A stretch of 54,784 nt of DNA from Nitrincola sp. A-D6. Lineage in GTDB: Bacteria; Pseudomonadota; Gammaproteobacteria; Pseudomonadales; Balneatricaceae. This document shows positions 18,586 to 28,014 of the stretch, piece after piece; positions within the stretch are counted from its first letter, which is position 1; the number at the start of each line of letters is the position of its first letter. The notes under the pieces were generated by a model, which was given only the letters and a program-made list of their open reading frames with translations, did no database searches and was not told where the DNA came from. The stretch spans positions 1 to 54,784 of the forward strand of contig NZ_JRLB01000074.1 in the NCBI RefSeq assembly GCF_000764495.1, in the 5' to 3' direction. A program made the position numbers and the translations under genes.

Positions 18586-21315
18586 ATGGATAAGAAAATC
18601 ATTAACAGTATTTCAGGTCGTTTGAGTTTGCGTGCGCCTCAACGTGAGTCACTAGACGCACTGGCTAGAGCCATTGAAGCAACAGGTGATAGGTTACTCG
18701 ATCCTACGCATGATATACCTGCGATGTTGGATGCTATTAAAGCCGAGTTTTCAAATCTGCAAGATTTCGAGCGTGAGTTTCCTTCTCTATGCTTTGCATT
18801 AGCAACAGGCGTGGGTAAAACGCGCTTGATGGGCGCATTTATCACTTATCTGTATCTCGCGCACGGCATTAAAAACTTTTTTGTTCTAGCGCCAAACCTG
18901 ACTATCTATGAAAAGCTGATCGCCGATTTTAGCCCTGGAACACCCAAGTATGTATTCAAAGGCATATCTGAGTTTGCTATCGAAGCTCCTGTTGTAATCA
19001 CTGGCGATAACTATGAGCAGCGGGGCGCACAGCTTTCCAGAGACTTATTGGGTGATCAGCAGATTGTCACCGTTAATATATTTAATATTTCCAAAATCAA
19101 TTCGGAGGTTCGAGGGGGTAAAGCTCCTCGGATTAAGCGGTTATCGGAATATCTTGGTGATAGCTATTTCAACTATTTAGCGAGCTTACCTGACCTAGTG
19201 CTGCTGATGGACGAGTCACACCGCTATCGTGCTAGTGCAGGTGTTAAAGCATTGAATGAGATTAAGCCAATAATGGGCCTTGAACTAACAGCAACGCCTT
19301 TCGTTGAAACTAGCCGAGGCACAGTGCCTTTTCAAAATGTCGTGGTCGACTATCCATTAGCACGCGCTATGGATGACGGTTTTGTTAAAGAGCCAGCTGT
19401 TGTCACACAGCGTAACTTTGATGCCAGTCAGTATAGTAAAGAAGAACTGGAAACCATCAAATTAATGGATGGTATTCGCTTACACGAAGCCACAAAAGTG
19501 GAGCTGATCACCTATGCTCATGAAAGTGATGTTCGTGTTGTTAAGCCGTTTATGTTGGTCATTGCTCGCGACACAACTCACGCAACAGCGCTAAAAGATA
19601 AGCTTGAAACGATATTTGATGGCAAATATCTAGGTAAAGTGATTCAGGTAGATAGTAGCAGTAAGGAGGAAGAAACCGTAGCAGCCTTACTTAATGTAGA
19701 AAGTAGCGATGAGCCTACCGAAATTGTTATTCACGTCAATATGCTAAAGGAAGGCTGGGACGTTACCAATCTTTATACCATCGTACCGCTTCGTGCTGCT
19801 AATGCTAGAACCCTAATTGAACAGTCAATTGGCCGAGGGCTGCGTCTTCCTTACGGCAAGCGTACTGGTGTAGAGCCCGTGGATCGCTTGAGCATTGTGG
19901 CCCATGACAAATTTCAAGAAATTGTGGATGAAGCAAACAACCCTGATAATCCACTGCGCCTAAAACAGCTGATTCTTGATCGTCCTGAGGATGCGATAAA
20001 AACCGAAAGTGTCCAAGTCAGCTCGAATATTAATGCGCTGGTATCAGGAGATGAGACAACAGGAAGCGCTGGCACACACTATACCCCAACGCTACCCGCG
20101 CAACCGCTGTTTATATCTGAACCTGAGAAAAAAGCGGCGAAAGCCGCATTAGCAATTATCAAGGAATATCAAACCAAACCACAGCAAGCGCCCACCAGTA
20201 AATCACTTCAGTCGGAAACCTTGCAGCAAGCCATGATTCTTGCGGTTAAAGAACATCTTACCCAAGGGCAACAATCCTTGCTTGAAGATGAGCAGCAGGT
20301 TGATATAGCAGATGTTGTTGCTAAAACAACAGCTTTAGTGGTGAACAATACCATCGATATTCCACGCATCATTGTGACCCCTAAAGGCACTGTTACGAGT
20401 GGCTATAGAACCTTTACGTTAGATTTAACGGGAATTAAAGGACTCAAACCACAAGAGCGGGCCTTAGTTAGCCAAAGTCTACAAACCAATCATCAAACAG
20501 AAATAGGCGAGGGCGACTCAGGCAATTACGAGCCAATTAAAGAGAATTACATACTCAAAAAATTGTTTGATTATGATGATATTCCCTACGATGAACATGC
20601 TGATCTGCTCTACGACTTAGCTAGGCAAGCTGTAGAATGCTTAAGTACGGTTAACGATGAAAAAGATGTTATTAATATCTTACAGAACCAAAGCGATGCT
20701 ATCGCCCGATTGATTCATGCTCAAATGGATAAGCACTTTTATGAAGAGGCAACTGAGTATGAAGTTGAAGTGCGAAGTGGCTTTACAACATTGAAAGACT
20801 GTTCATACACAACTGCCGAAGATCAGGATCTTAAAAGCTACCGAGATACAGTTTCAGACGTCAGTAAAATTAAGCAGATGCTCTTTGGTGGCTTTAGCAA
20901 GTGCCTTTATCCCATTCAGAAGTTTGACTCAGACACCGAACGGCGCTTTTCCACCATTCTTGAACGTGATGCAATCAAATGGTTCAAACCTGCCAAAGGC
21001 CAGTTCAAAATGTACTACAAAAGAGGCACTGAACATCCTGAATACGTACCTGACTTTGTGGCCGAAACGAATGATTATGTACTGATGATCGAAACAAAAA
21101 GCGCACAGCACCGAAATCAGGACCAATCATGGAATGAGGAGGTAACTGAAAAAATGAAAGCGGGTGTTAAATGGTGCCTAAATGCATCTGACTATTTGAA
21201 AGCAAATGGAGGCAAGGAGTGGAAGTATTTGTTGATACCCCATGATGAGGTGAAAGAGGCAAATACTCTAAGTAGTTTTATTGCAAAGTTTGAGTGTCAG
21301 GATCAACAGCCTTGA
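18586..21315 (+). CDS. Type III restriction endonuclease subunit Res
   Basis: Protein of 909 aa. Walker A ALATGVGKTRLM (about 71-82), DEAH-type box LLMDESHRYRAS (about 207), motif III LELTATPF and motif VI IEQSIGRGLRLP show a DNA-dependent ATPase. The C-terminus carries the nuclease: VPDFVAETNDYVLMIETKSA (about 820-836) is the PD...ExK core. The enzyme cuts DNA when two head-to-head unmethylated Mod sites are met. All catalytic motifs look intact, so the Mod-Res pair should be active. Its stop lies 55 bases before the start of the SMC gene, so the Wadjet-like genes may be transcribed with it. Confidence 0.9.
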   Translation: MDKKIINSISGRLSLRAPQRESLDALARAIEATGDRLLDPTHDIPAMLDAIKAEFSNLQDFEREFPSLCFALATGVGKTRLMGAFITYLYLAHGIKNFFVLAPNLTIYEKLIADFSPGTPKYVFKGISEFAIEAPVVITGDNYEQRGAQLSRDLLGDQQIVTVNIFNISKINSEVRGGKAPRIKRLSEYLGDSYFNYLASLPDLVLLMDESHRYRASAGVKALNEIKPIMGLELTATPFVETSRGTVPFQNVVVDYPLARAMDDGFVKEPAVVTQRNFDASQYSKEELETIKLMDGIRLHEATKVELITYAHESDVRVVKPFMLVIARDTTHATALKDKLETIFDGKYLGKVIQVDSSSKEEETVAALLNVESSDEPTEIVIHVNMLKEGWDVTNLYTIVPLRAANARTLIEQSIGRGLRLPYGKRTGVEPVDRLSIVAHDKFQEIVDEANNPDNPLRLKQLILDRPEDAIKTESVQVSSNINALVSGDETTGSAGTHYTPTLPAQPLFISEPEKKAAKAALAIIKEYQTKPQQAPTSKSLQSETLQQAMILAVKEHLTQGQQSLLEDEQQVDIADVVAKTTALVVNNTIDIPRIIVTPKGTVTSGYRTFTLDLTGIKGLKPQERALVSQSLQTNHQTEIGEGDSGNYEPIKENYILKKLFDYDDIPYDEHADLLYDLARQAVECLSTVNDEKDVINILQNQSDAIARLIHAQMDKHFYEEATEYEVEVRSGFTTLKDCSYTTAEDQDLKSYRDTVSDVSKIKQMLFGGFSKCLYPIQKFDSDTERRFSTILERDAIKWFKPAKGQFKMYYKRGTEHPEYVPDFVAETNDYVLMIETKSAQHRNQDQSWNEEVTEKMKAGVKWCLNASDYLKANGGKEWKYLLIPHDEVKEANTLSSFIAKFECQDQQP

Positions 21316-21370
21316 TCAGTTTTTTAAGTTATGTAAATTGTTTTCGTTCATAAAGGACTTGGTATCTAAA

Positions 21371-24300
21371 ATGTTGGGATTAAAAAGAATCGTGCTTCAT
21401 AACTCATACTTTACAAGTATGACTGTAAAGTTTGATGTTGATGGCCATTCAAACGCCAGTGGCGGTAACGGCGCTGGAAAAACATCGGCACTTAATTTAA
21501 TCCCAATATTTTACGGTACTGAGCCCAATCTACTTGTAGACCAAATTGCAGATAAGGACTCATTTCTAGATTTTTACCTGCCAAAGCAGTCGAGCGCTAT
21601 TGTTTTCGAACATCAGCGAGATGATGGTTTTCGACTAGTCGTTATGTATCGACACACCTCTGGCTCTAAGGTCATTTATCGTTTTATACGGGGGTGCTTA
21701 GAAGAGACCTTTTTCAGCTCTGAGATCAAGCCTTTATTAGAATCAGGTGTTTCAATTAGCGATATATTTCATGAATTAAGAGTCCAAAATATAACAATAA
21801 GCAAGCAGCTGGATACGATCACAGACTACCGATCTATTATCCAGAATGATCGTAATCTTCTTCGGCGAAAGGGTGGTAACGCAGGCGATGTGGCATTGGC
21901 TCGTGAGTATTGTATAGGTGGTGCTAACGATCGTATGAGCACCTAGATCGCATGAGCCATTCTATATTGCGTCGAAAAGATATGTTTGAGCGATTAAAAA
22001 ATATGATTGCAGAGACACAGTTCAAAGACATCCATATCAATTCTCGTCCAGAGCACCTAAAAGATAAAACACTGATTCAAGATATAGCAGCCCTTAGGGA
22101 CTTCACAGCTTCCGAAGACAGAATTAGAGATTGCATTGAAAACCATAACACTCGGCTGCTTGTAGTTAAGGATCGTGACGACACTGCGAGTCAACTCAAA
22201 GCTCGACTTGTAGAGGCGAATGACGAACTATCTCAACTAGCCACTAGTATGAAAGTAACTGAATCAAAGCTGGTGGCAGAAAAAGAGAAATATGAAACTG
22301 AAACTGAAACCCTCAGGACTCGATATCAAGAACTCAAAAGTAAAACATCTCAATTAGATAGAGATATCAAAACAATCTATAAAGACCATGATGCTTGGAT
22401 TAATGAGCGAGACATTCACTCAAAGAAAGCCAAATACTCAAACCTTCAACAAGAGCAGCAGCGTCTTGATAACCTCAAAACACAGCTGGATCAGTTAACC
22501 CAGCAAGTTAAAAACTTAGAGGGTGAGCGTGACACGGAGAAGTACAAAGCTCGTGAACATCGCGATCAGATTCAGAATCAAATTAATATCCAGCGCAACC
22601 AGTTAGTTGAAGAACTTAGAGCAGGCGAACAAAAAAAATCTGAAGTTTTACAAGTTCTATCACAAGATAAGCAGAAAGCTATCGATTCTTTAAATGACGG
22701 TGAACTCTCGCTGCGATTGAAGGAACTTAATTCTGATCATGCGACTGCAAAAGTTACAGCCAACACTTACATAGAGCGGCCCCTAGATATTCAAGAATTA
22801 AGCGATATTGAATCCTCAGAGTTGACCTACCTGGAACAAATTGATGGAAAACGTGAATCTCTGAAGACACTTGAATCAGAATTTGATCTTGTAAAAAAAC
22901 AGCGTGATAGTGCACATGATTTGCTTGATCAAGCGAAAATTAATGCTGATAAGGAGCGAGGGAAGCTCAACTCCCTTCAAGCTATAGCTTATCCAAATGA
23001 CGGAACGTTATTATCTGAGTTTAGGAGAGAAAATCCAAAGTGGACAGAATCGATCGGTCGTATTATTGATAAAGACCTGCTCCTAAGATCAGATCTTGAG
23101 CCGGAGTATATTGGCTCGACTGATACGGTTTTTGGCTGGTCACTGTTACTAGAAAAAATAGATATCCCCGACCATTGTGCAGATGATGAAACACTGGCTC
23201 AACGGTTGGATCAGCAAGAGGGGGTAGTTCGAAATGCAGAAAAAACAATTGTAGAACGAGAAGCCGCAGCGCGTTCTATTCATACTCAGCTGAAAGAGCT
23301 TGATCAAAAGATCAAACCGCTTCGTCACGATATTGATGAACTTACAAATCGCCTCAGTAATCTGTGGGCCGAGAAACAGAAGGCTAAAGAAACTGCTAAA
23401 CACAATGCCATAGCAGATCAAAGCGCTGCGAAAAATGAAATGGTCAGAATCGCTGCTGAAATCACTCAGACTGAAAAGCAGTTTAATGAAAAACGTAGCC
23501 AAATTAATCATCGCTTTAGTGAGCATCACCAAGAGATCAACGCTAAATATCAGATGGAAAGTCAGAGAATTCAACGGCAAAAAGAGCTACTAGAAGAGTC
23601 CTTAGAAACAGCAGAGAGTGATTTCAAAGATCAACTTAAACGCATTGAAGTACGTTATTCTGAATACTGTATAGAGAGTGGAGTGAATCCAGAAGATGTC
23701 CGTGAGTTGCGTGGAAAAGTGAATCAGCAGACTAAGCTTGTTCAAGAGATTAAAGAATACTGGATTGAGATCGAAAAATTTGACCATTGGTCCAGCGTTC
23801 GTTGGGATACACGTGAAAATATTGAACAACAACTACGAGACTGTGAGGCGGCTCGTGACGAAGCTCAGGAAAATATTAACAGGCACAACAAAGATTACTC
23901 GCTAAAACGCAACACACTTAACCAACAGCTTTCTATTGATACAGCTAAATATAAAGAACTGGAAGTCAAAATTCGACAAGGCACCAGTCTTATCAATCGG
24001 TGTCCTGTAATCGACGAAATCATTGAGCCACAGCATCCGTTCGGGGCACTCATCTTAGACCTTGAGCGCCATTTAACTCGGGAGGCTCAACTTCGTGAAG
24101 ACGTACTAAATGGAGTAGGTATCGCTCAGCAAATACTCCAACAATATGTAAACTCACGCATCTACAAAGCTTGGCAGATGTTACTTGACCAGCGCAAAAT
24201 GGTTTCAGGACTTAATGAGTTTGATGTGGAGTTTAGGTTGAGCCAACCAAATGACCTCGCTCACTTATTAGATAATGATGTGCCGGACTTGAGAGATCTA

Positions 24301-25050
24301 CTCATTGAACAGGTTCGCGCTGTCGGAGATAGCCTTTCCAAATATCATGACAACCTCAATTCGCTGAACAAAGAAGTTGATAGAGTATCGCGCCATCTGG
24401 GGAAAAATATCAACGCCAACCAACGCATTGAAAACTTGACGAATATCGAGTTACAGGTGACATCTGTTGTTAAAGAAGGCGACTATTGGAGAAAACTGTC
24501 TGAGTTCAATCGGCAATGGGTAGAGTGGTGTGAGGATCGAGACTTTAAACTCCCGCCAGATGTGCTGTTGGAGTCTATTCAGTTGGCTAACGATGCACTT
24601 CAATATGCACGAGTAAAAAGTGATATTAACTCCCTTATTCGACTGCGGATCTGCTTAGAAGAGAATGGACGAAGGGCTCATGCCACTAGTGCAGCCGAAC
24701 TTGATGCAGTGAGCTCAAACGGTATTTCATATCTTGCAATATTGGTTATTTTCAAAGGGATGGCACGTTATCTGTGTCCAAATCTAGCTATATCACTTCA
24801 CTGGCCAATTGATGAACTTGCGGCCCTCTCGCCCGAAAACATAGCGAGGGTGTTCGCAATGTTTGATGAAGCAGGCATTTATTGCTTCTCAGCATTCCCA
24901 AGTACAGACCCTAATTTGCTTAAGTTCTTCAAACATCGGAAGCTTATTGACCGTCGAACAGGAGTACGGGAATTGAAAGAGAAGGGGGGAGGCGTCAACA
25001 GTGAGTTATCATCGCGACTTTCTGAACTGGTTGCTGGGGAGGTGGGGTAA
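21371..25050 (+). CDS. jetC: Wadjet-like SMC ATPase (JetC/MksB type; one apparent frameshift)
   Basis: SMC-family ATPase of about 1227 aa after repair. N-terminal head with P-loop GGNGAGKTSAL at about residues 31-41; two long heptad-rich coiled coils (roughly 240-560 and 660-900) around a hinge-like region; C-terminal head with SSNGISYLAIL (signature loop) and HWPIDELAALSP (Walker B). The frame breaks just after ATG 21935-21937; adding one G gives NDRMEHLDRMSHSILRRKD, a smooth family-like continuation. The ATG at 21371 starts at the conserved KRIVLHNSYFTS strand. JetC-type SMC complexes extrude DNA loops on small circular plasmids and present them for cleavage. Confidence 0.85.
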
Positions 25051-25685
25051 TGGATTCGCAATTATTTAGCCGAACTGTTCAAGCTCTATTATCAGATAAA
25101 ATCATTTGTCATGAGACCTTACCAGGAGAGTTCGCTTTCATGCAAAGCGAACCGAACATGCGAGAAGTTGGCGATTACCTTTTGAGAATAGAACGCGCTG
25201 TACGAGTGACCTCAGATGGTAAAGGATATTACTGTGTCTATTTGGATGCAGATGAAACAGAGGCAAAGCGAGCGATCCGAGGTGTTTTTAGGCTGTTTGC
25301 GGGTGAAATTGAACCCCTAGTACGCTGGATGCGTTTGGCGAGGGACTGCCATCCTACAGGAAGACCGATTGAAGCTGGGGTGCTTGTCAAAGAGAGTGAA
25401 TTACTCGGATTTATCGAGAGCTCACCTGAGCTTAATCAAGCGTTAGAAGATCTAACCCGACATAAACTGTTTAAATCTACCGCTACTGATGGTAAAGGGC
25501 GCATTAGTCAGGTGCTTAACAAGCTTGAAGAGCTAGGGTATTTGATAAAGCTTGATAGCTCAGGATCGCTTTATCATGCGACGGGACGCTGGAGCTATTT
25601 ATACGATGTCCTATCATTCATCCGAGCTCATGAACGTTTGGATGGTGAGATCGGGGACCAACAAATCCAAGGTACTCTAGTCTAA
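25050..25685 (+). CDS. jetB: Wadjet-like JetB/MksE-type kleisin-associated subunit
   Basis: Protein of 211 aa that starts at a TAATG overlap with the SMC gene stop. Its size and the pattern VYLDADETEAKRAIRGVFRLFAGEIEPLVRWMRL, followed by winged-helix-like ALEDLTRHKLFKSTATDGKGRISQVLNKLEELGYL, fit the MukE/MksE/JetB family, which binds the kleisin and DNA between the SMC heads. Assignment rests on size, fold pattern and neighbours, not on a strong motif. Confidence 0.75.
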   Translation: MDSQLFSRTVQALLSDKIICHETLPGEFAFMQSEPNMREVGDYLLRIERAVRVTSDGKGYYCVYLDADETEAKRAIRGVFRLFAGEIEPLVRWMRLARDCHPTGRPIEAGVLVKESELLGFIESSPELNQALEDLTRHKLFKSTATDGKGRISQVLNKLEELGYLIKLDSSGSLYHATGRWSYLYDVLSFIRAHERLDGEIGDQQIQGTLV

Positions 25686-26923
25686 TGGCAAGGATTGATG
25701 ATGCTGCTGATGCGCTTCAGGCATTAGCAAAACACCGAGAGGTCATTATTGATGCCTATCTTAACCAAGGTGGCGCATTGCATGACACTGAAGAAAACCG
25801 TTCGGCCATCAAGTCTCTGATGAAACATCAGTTAACTTGGCAAATGGATATGGATGAACCTGTTCGTTTAAGCCAAAGTCTGACATCACTGTTGGCGGCA
25901 GTCACTCGAAGCCAACTCAGATACAGTGCGAACAGTGCGGTCGCCGATTTATGGAAGGAAATTGAAGGTGCGATTGAAGGTTATCGTGAAGCGAAAAGCA
26001 GGGGAGCATTAGAGGATAGCAATCATTACCTAGAAAATGCCTTCTTTTTTGGGCATCAGTTAATAGAAAGCTTGAGAAACTCCCTGTCGATTTATGCTAG
26101 GCATATCAATACCGAATTCACCCATATACATAACCTCGATTTGAGAGCCATCGAAAACCGTAAAATGATAGACCGTGCATCCGAATTCAATACGATATTA
26201 GAAACCTTTGATTACCAAGACCTCCATAACAAAGCTGGTGATGACTCGGATCTCAGACGACTACTGTTAAAGCTCATTCCCAGCGCGTTGGAAGATTGTC
26301 GTAAGCAACTTGGTTATTCGATAGAGCGATTAATAAACTTGCTTCACACGATCAACCGTCAGCAAGAGAAAGCTAGGCTAGTTGATTGCCTTATTGAGAA
26401 GTTTGATAGAGATGAGTCCTATCAGCCAAGCGTAGATGACCTTAATGAACTCCCTCCTGTACTAAATAGGGCTGTTCGGCTCTGTAATCCGATCTATCCT
26501 GATTTGGAAAATCCTGAGCACGAAGATATATTAGTATCGATTGTTGAGTCTCTACCGACGCTTACGGTTACTGAAAAAGAGAAATTTGTACCACAACCCG
26601 TAAAAGATGGGCTCAGTGAAAAAGCTGTCGAGATACCTGTAAACCCTATGGTTATAGTCGTTCAAGAAACATTAGAACTCTTATCTGGAACCGATGAACC
26701 GATATCAGCTAAAAAGGTTTATCACATTAGCAAGCTAGACAAACACTGTGACTTAGAGATTTGGTACATGGCACTCGTCAATGAAATTCACGGTCTACCG
26801 CTGAAACAGCGTGCAAGTTTATATATCCACTTTGTCGAGTCTCCGGATGATACATTCAGTGGTAACTTCTGGGTATCTGATATCGTTCTTCGGAAAGTGG
26901 GCCGCAATGAATCGAGAGTTTGA
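25685..26923 (+). CDS. jetA: Wadjet-like JetA/MksF-type kleisin subunit
   Basis: Protein of 412 aa beginning at another TAATG overlap. It is largely helical (RLSQSLTSLLAAVTRSQLRYS, HYLENAFFFGHQLIESLRNSLSIYARHI) with a C-terminal winged-helix-like part, as expected for MukF/MksF/JetA kleisins that bridge the two SMC heads. In the systems I know the kleisin gene comes first (A-B-C-D or F-E-B-G); here it is third, after the SMC and the JetB-type gene. The call rests mainly on operon position and length. Confidence 0.68.
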   Translation: MARIDDAADALQALAKHREVIIDAYLNQGGALHDTEENRSAIKSLMKHQLTWQMDMDEPVRLSQSLTSLLAAVTRSQLRYSANSAVADLWKEIEGAIEGYREAKSRGALEDSNHYLENAFFFGHQLIESLRNSLSIYARHINTEFTHIHNLDLRAIENRKMIDRASEFNTILETFDYQDLHNKAGDDSDLRRLLLKLIPSALEDCRKQLGYSIERLINLLHTINRQQEKARLVDCLIEKFDRDESYQPSVDDLNELPPVLNRAVRLCNPIYPDLENPEHEDILVSIVESLPTLTVTEKEKFVPQPVKDGLSEKAVEIPVNPMVIVVQETLELLSGTDEPISAKKVYHISKLDKHCDLEIWYMALVNEIHGLPLKQRASLYIHFVESPDDTFSGNFWVSDIVLRKVGRNESRV

Positions 26924-27749
26924 AATCATACAGCGCTTTCTTCGCAGTGGTAAAGATGCAGCTCATCTAAACAAAAGTTTTCAGAAAATCCATGATGAAC
27001 AGGGTATTGGACACATTATGGGCTCTTATATCTGGTTCAATGCAAGGGATAGGGAAGGGCTTAGAGGCTGGTTTAAAGATCGAACAGGTATCGATCCACT
27101 TGTAGAAAGCTCAATACCCGAGGATCGAATTAGCGTTGCATGTGTAGGAATCAATGAAAAGCTTGCGCGAAAGAATGTTTTTGCAGGTCAATTAAAAGTA
27201 GCAGCTCCAATTGGCTATGAAGTACAAACAATAAATGGACCCGCCATAACTCCACGCGGCACAAATCTACTTGTGCCAAGTGATCATCTCATACTCGAAG
27301 AAGCTGAAGTGATTATTGTTGAAAATGGTGCCGTTATGAGATCTATCAACGATCTGCAATTTGAGCAACCATTCGCTAATCCACTATTTATCTATCGAGG
27401 TCATGAGAGTGACGCAAGAGAGCTCAAAATTGCATTAGCGGCATATCCGCCTGCATGTGTGATCGGATTTTATGATTTTGACCCTGCCGGTATGCTAATG
27501 GGATTAGAAAGCAAGTCAGATTCGCTAATTTTTCCCAAGCTATCAGAAGAAAACCTAGAACAATCATTGCTTACTAAGATCAATCAGGCAGAAAAGTTTT
27601 GGACGCAGGCACATCAGATGAGCCGCTTAAAGACCAAGGCGCCGGAAACATTGCTTCCTTTTGTTGAAATGATGGAAAGGTTGGAACTGGCTATTATGCA
27701 AGAGCATATTGTAGCTCATCAGATGATGCTATCTAGATACGACCTTTAA
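26907..27749 (+). CDS. jetD: Wadjet-like JetD/MksG-type Toprim nuclease subunit (compact)
   Basis: Protein of 280 aa with a Toprim fold: the glutamate strand EVIIVENGAVM (Glu at about 142) and the DxD strand VIGFYDFDPAGMLMGL (about 190-195) are both present, so metal-dependent DNA cleavage is expected. I choose the ATG at 26907, which overlaps the kleisin gene by 17 bases; a longer ORF upstream would only read out of frame through that gene. Typical JetD proteins are longer, with an N-terminal arm before the Toprim domain; here that arm is short. The stop lies 166 bases before dif. Confidence 0.8.
   Translation: MNREFEIIQRFLRSGKDAAHLNKSFQKIHDEQGIGHIMGSYIWFNARDREGLRGWFKDRTGIDPLVESSIPEDRISVACVGINEKLARKNVFAGQLKVAAPIGYEVQTINGPAITPRGTNLLVPSDHLILEEAEVIIVENGAVMRSINDLQFEQPFANPLFIYRGHESDARELKIALAAYPPACVIGFYDFDPAGMLMGLESKSDSLIFPKLSEENLEQSLLTKINQAEKFWTQAHQMSRLKTKAPETLLPFVEMMERLELAIMQEHIVAHQMMLSRYDL
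27052..27059 (+). other. KOPS-like octamer pointing toward dif
   Basis: GGGAAGGG, a match to the FtsK-orienting polar sequence GGGNAGGG, sits within jetD about 860 bases left of dif, and its direction is toward dif as expected. One octamer alone can be chance. Confidence 0.35.
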
Positions 27750-27827
27750 CTATCCCTGAATGCGGGATTTCCAATCTCTCAACCCGGAGCACCCATCAAA
27801 TAATGTAGGTGACTGAGGGGCAGCGAA

Positions 27828-27871
27828 AGTTTCCGATAGGGCTGAATTAATTCAAAGATGAACCGGAAACT
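27828..27871. repeat. Nested inverted repeat downstream of jetD
   Basis: AGTTTCCG at 27828-27835 is mirrored by CGGAAACT at 27864-27871, and the palindrome GAATTAATTC lies almost exactly in the centre. The two symmetries share nearly the same axis, so this is a long hairpin or a protein-binding site in the gap between the island and dif. It may end the island transcript; no U-tract follows. It could also mark an element end. Confidence 0.45.
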
Positions 27872-27914
27872 ACATACACACAAGGTCATGAGCCATCTAA
27901 CAGAATAATAATCT

Positions 27915-27942
27915 ATTTAACATAATATACATTATACGAAGT
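27915..27942 (-). other. dif: dif site, chromosome dimer resolution site for XerC/XerD
   Basis: Read on the + strand the parts are: XerD arm ATTTAACATAA, central hexamer TATACA, XerC arm TTATACGAAGT. Compared with the Escherichia coli dif on the other strand, the XerD arm and the hexamer are identical and 24 of 28 bases agree in all; the four differences are in the less conserved XerC arm. This is a very strong match for a chromosomal dif, where FtsK-activated XerCD resolves dimers. Genes switch strand here and most KOPS-like octamers point to it. A Xer-integrated element could also leave such a site; no second copy is seen in the window. Confidence 0.88.
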
Positions 27943-27971
27943 TGTATAATACATAATAGAAGGCACTCAAA

Positions 27972-27995
27972 CGAAGTTAAAGCCTACTAACTTCG
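27972..27995 (-). terminator. Stem-loop downstream of pyk
   Basis: CGAAGTTA and TAACTTCG form an 8-bp perfect stem with an 8-base loop, 20 bases beyond the pyk stop codon on the - strand; TTTGAG follows the stem in that direction, a weak U-rich end. It repeats the CGAAGTT core of the neighbouring dif XerC arm in both orientations, which is curious. Confidence 0.5.
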
Positions 27996-28014
27996 CTGAT
28001 GCGCCTTCAGGATT

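Noticed and set aside
10920..21315. DISARM or BREX system
   Set aside because: There is a SNF2 helicase and a methyltransferase, but no DrmA, DrmB or DrmC, and no PglZ or BrxC-like gene. The Mod/Res pair is a standard type III type.
7337..27749. CRISPR array or Cas genes in the island
   Set aside because: No regularly spaced identical repeats of suitable length and no Cas-like protein were seen. The 24-bp units at 7142-7213 are too degenerate and have no spacers.
27926..27945. Similarity to half of a loxP site next to jetD
   Set aside because: The stretch shares most of a loxP arm, but the other arm is missing. The full match to the XerC/XerD dif consensus explains it far better.
27750..28014. 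A second dif copy that would make the island a Xer-integrated element
   Set aside because: I looked for the XerD arm in the other intergenic regions, including 6988-7336 and 8067-8157, and found no second copy. The idea stays possible only if the other end is outside the window or has decayed.
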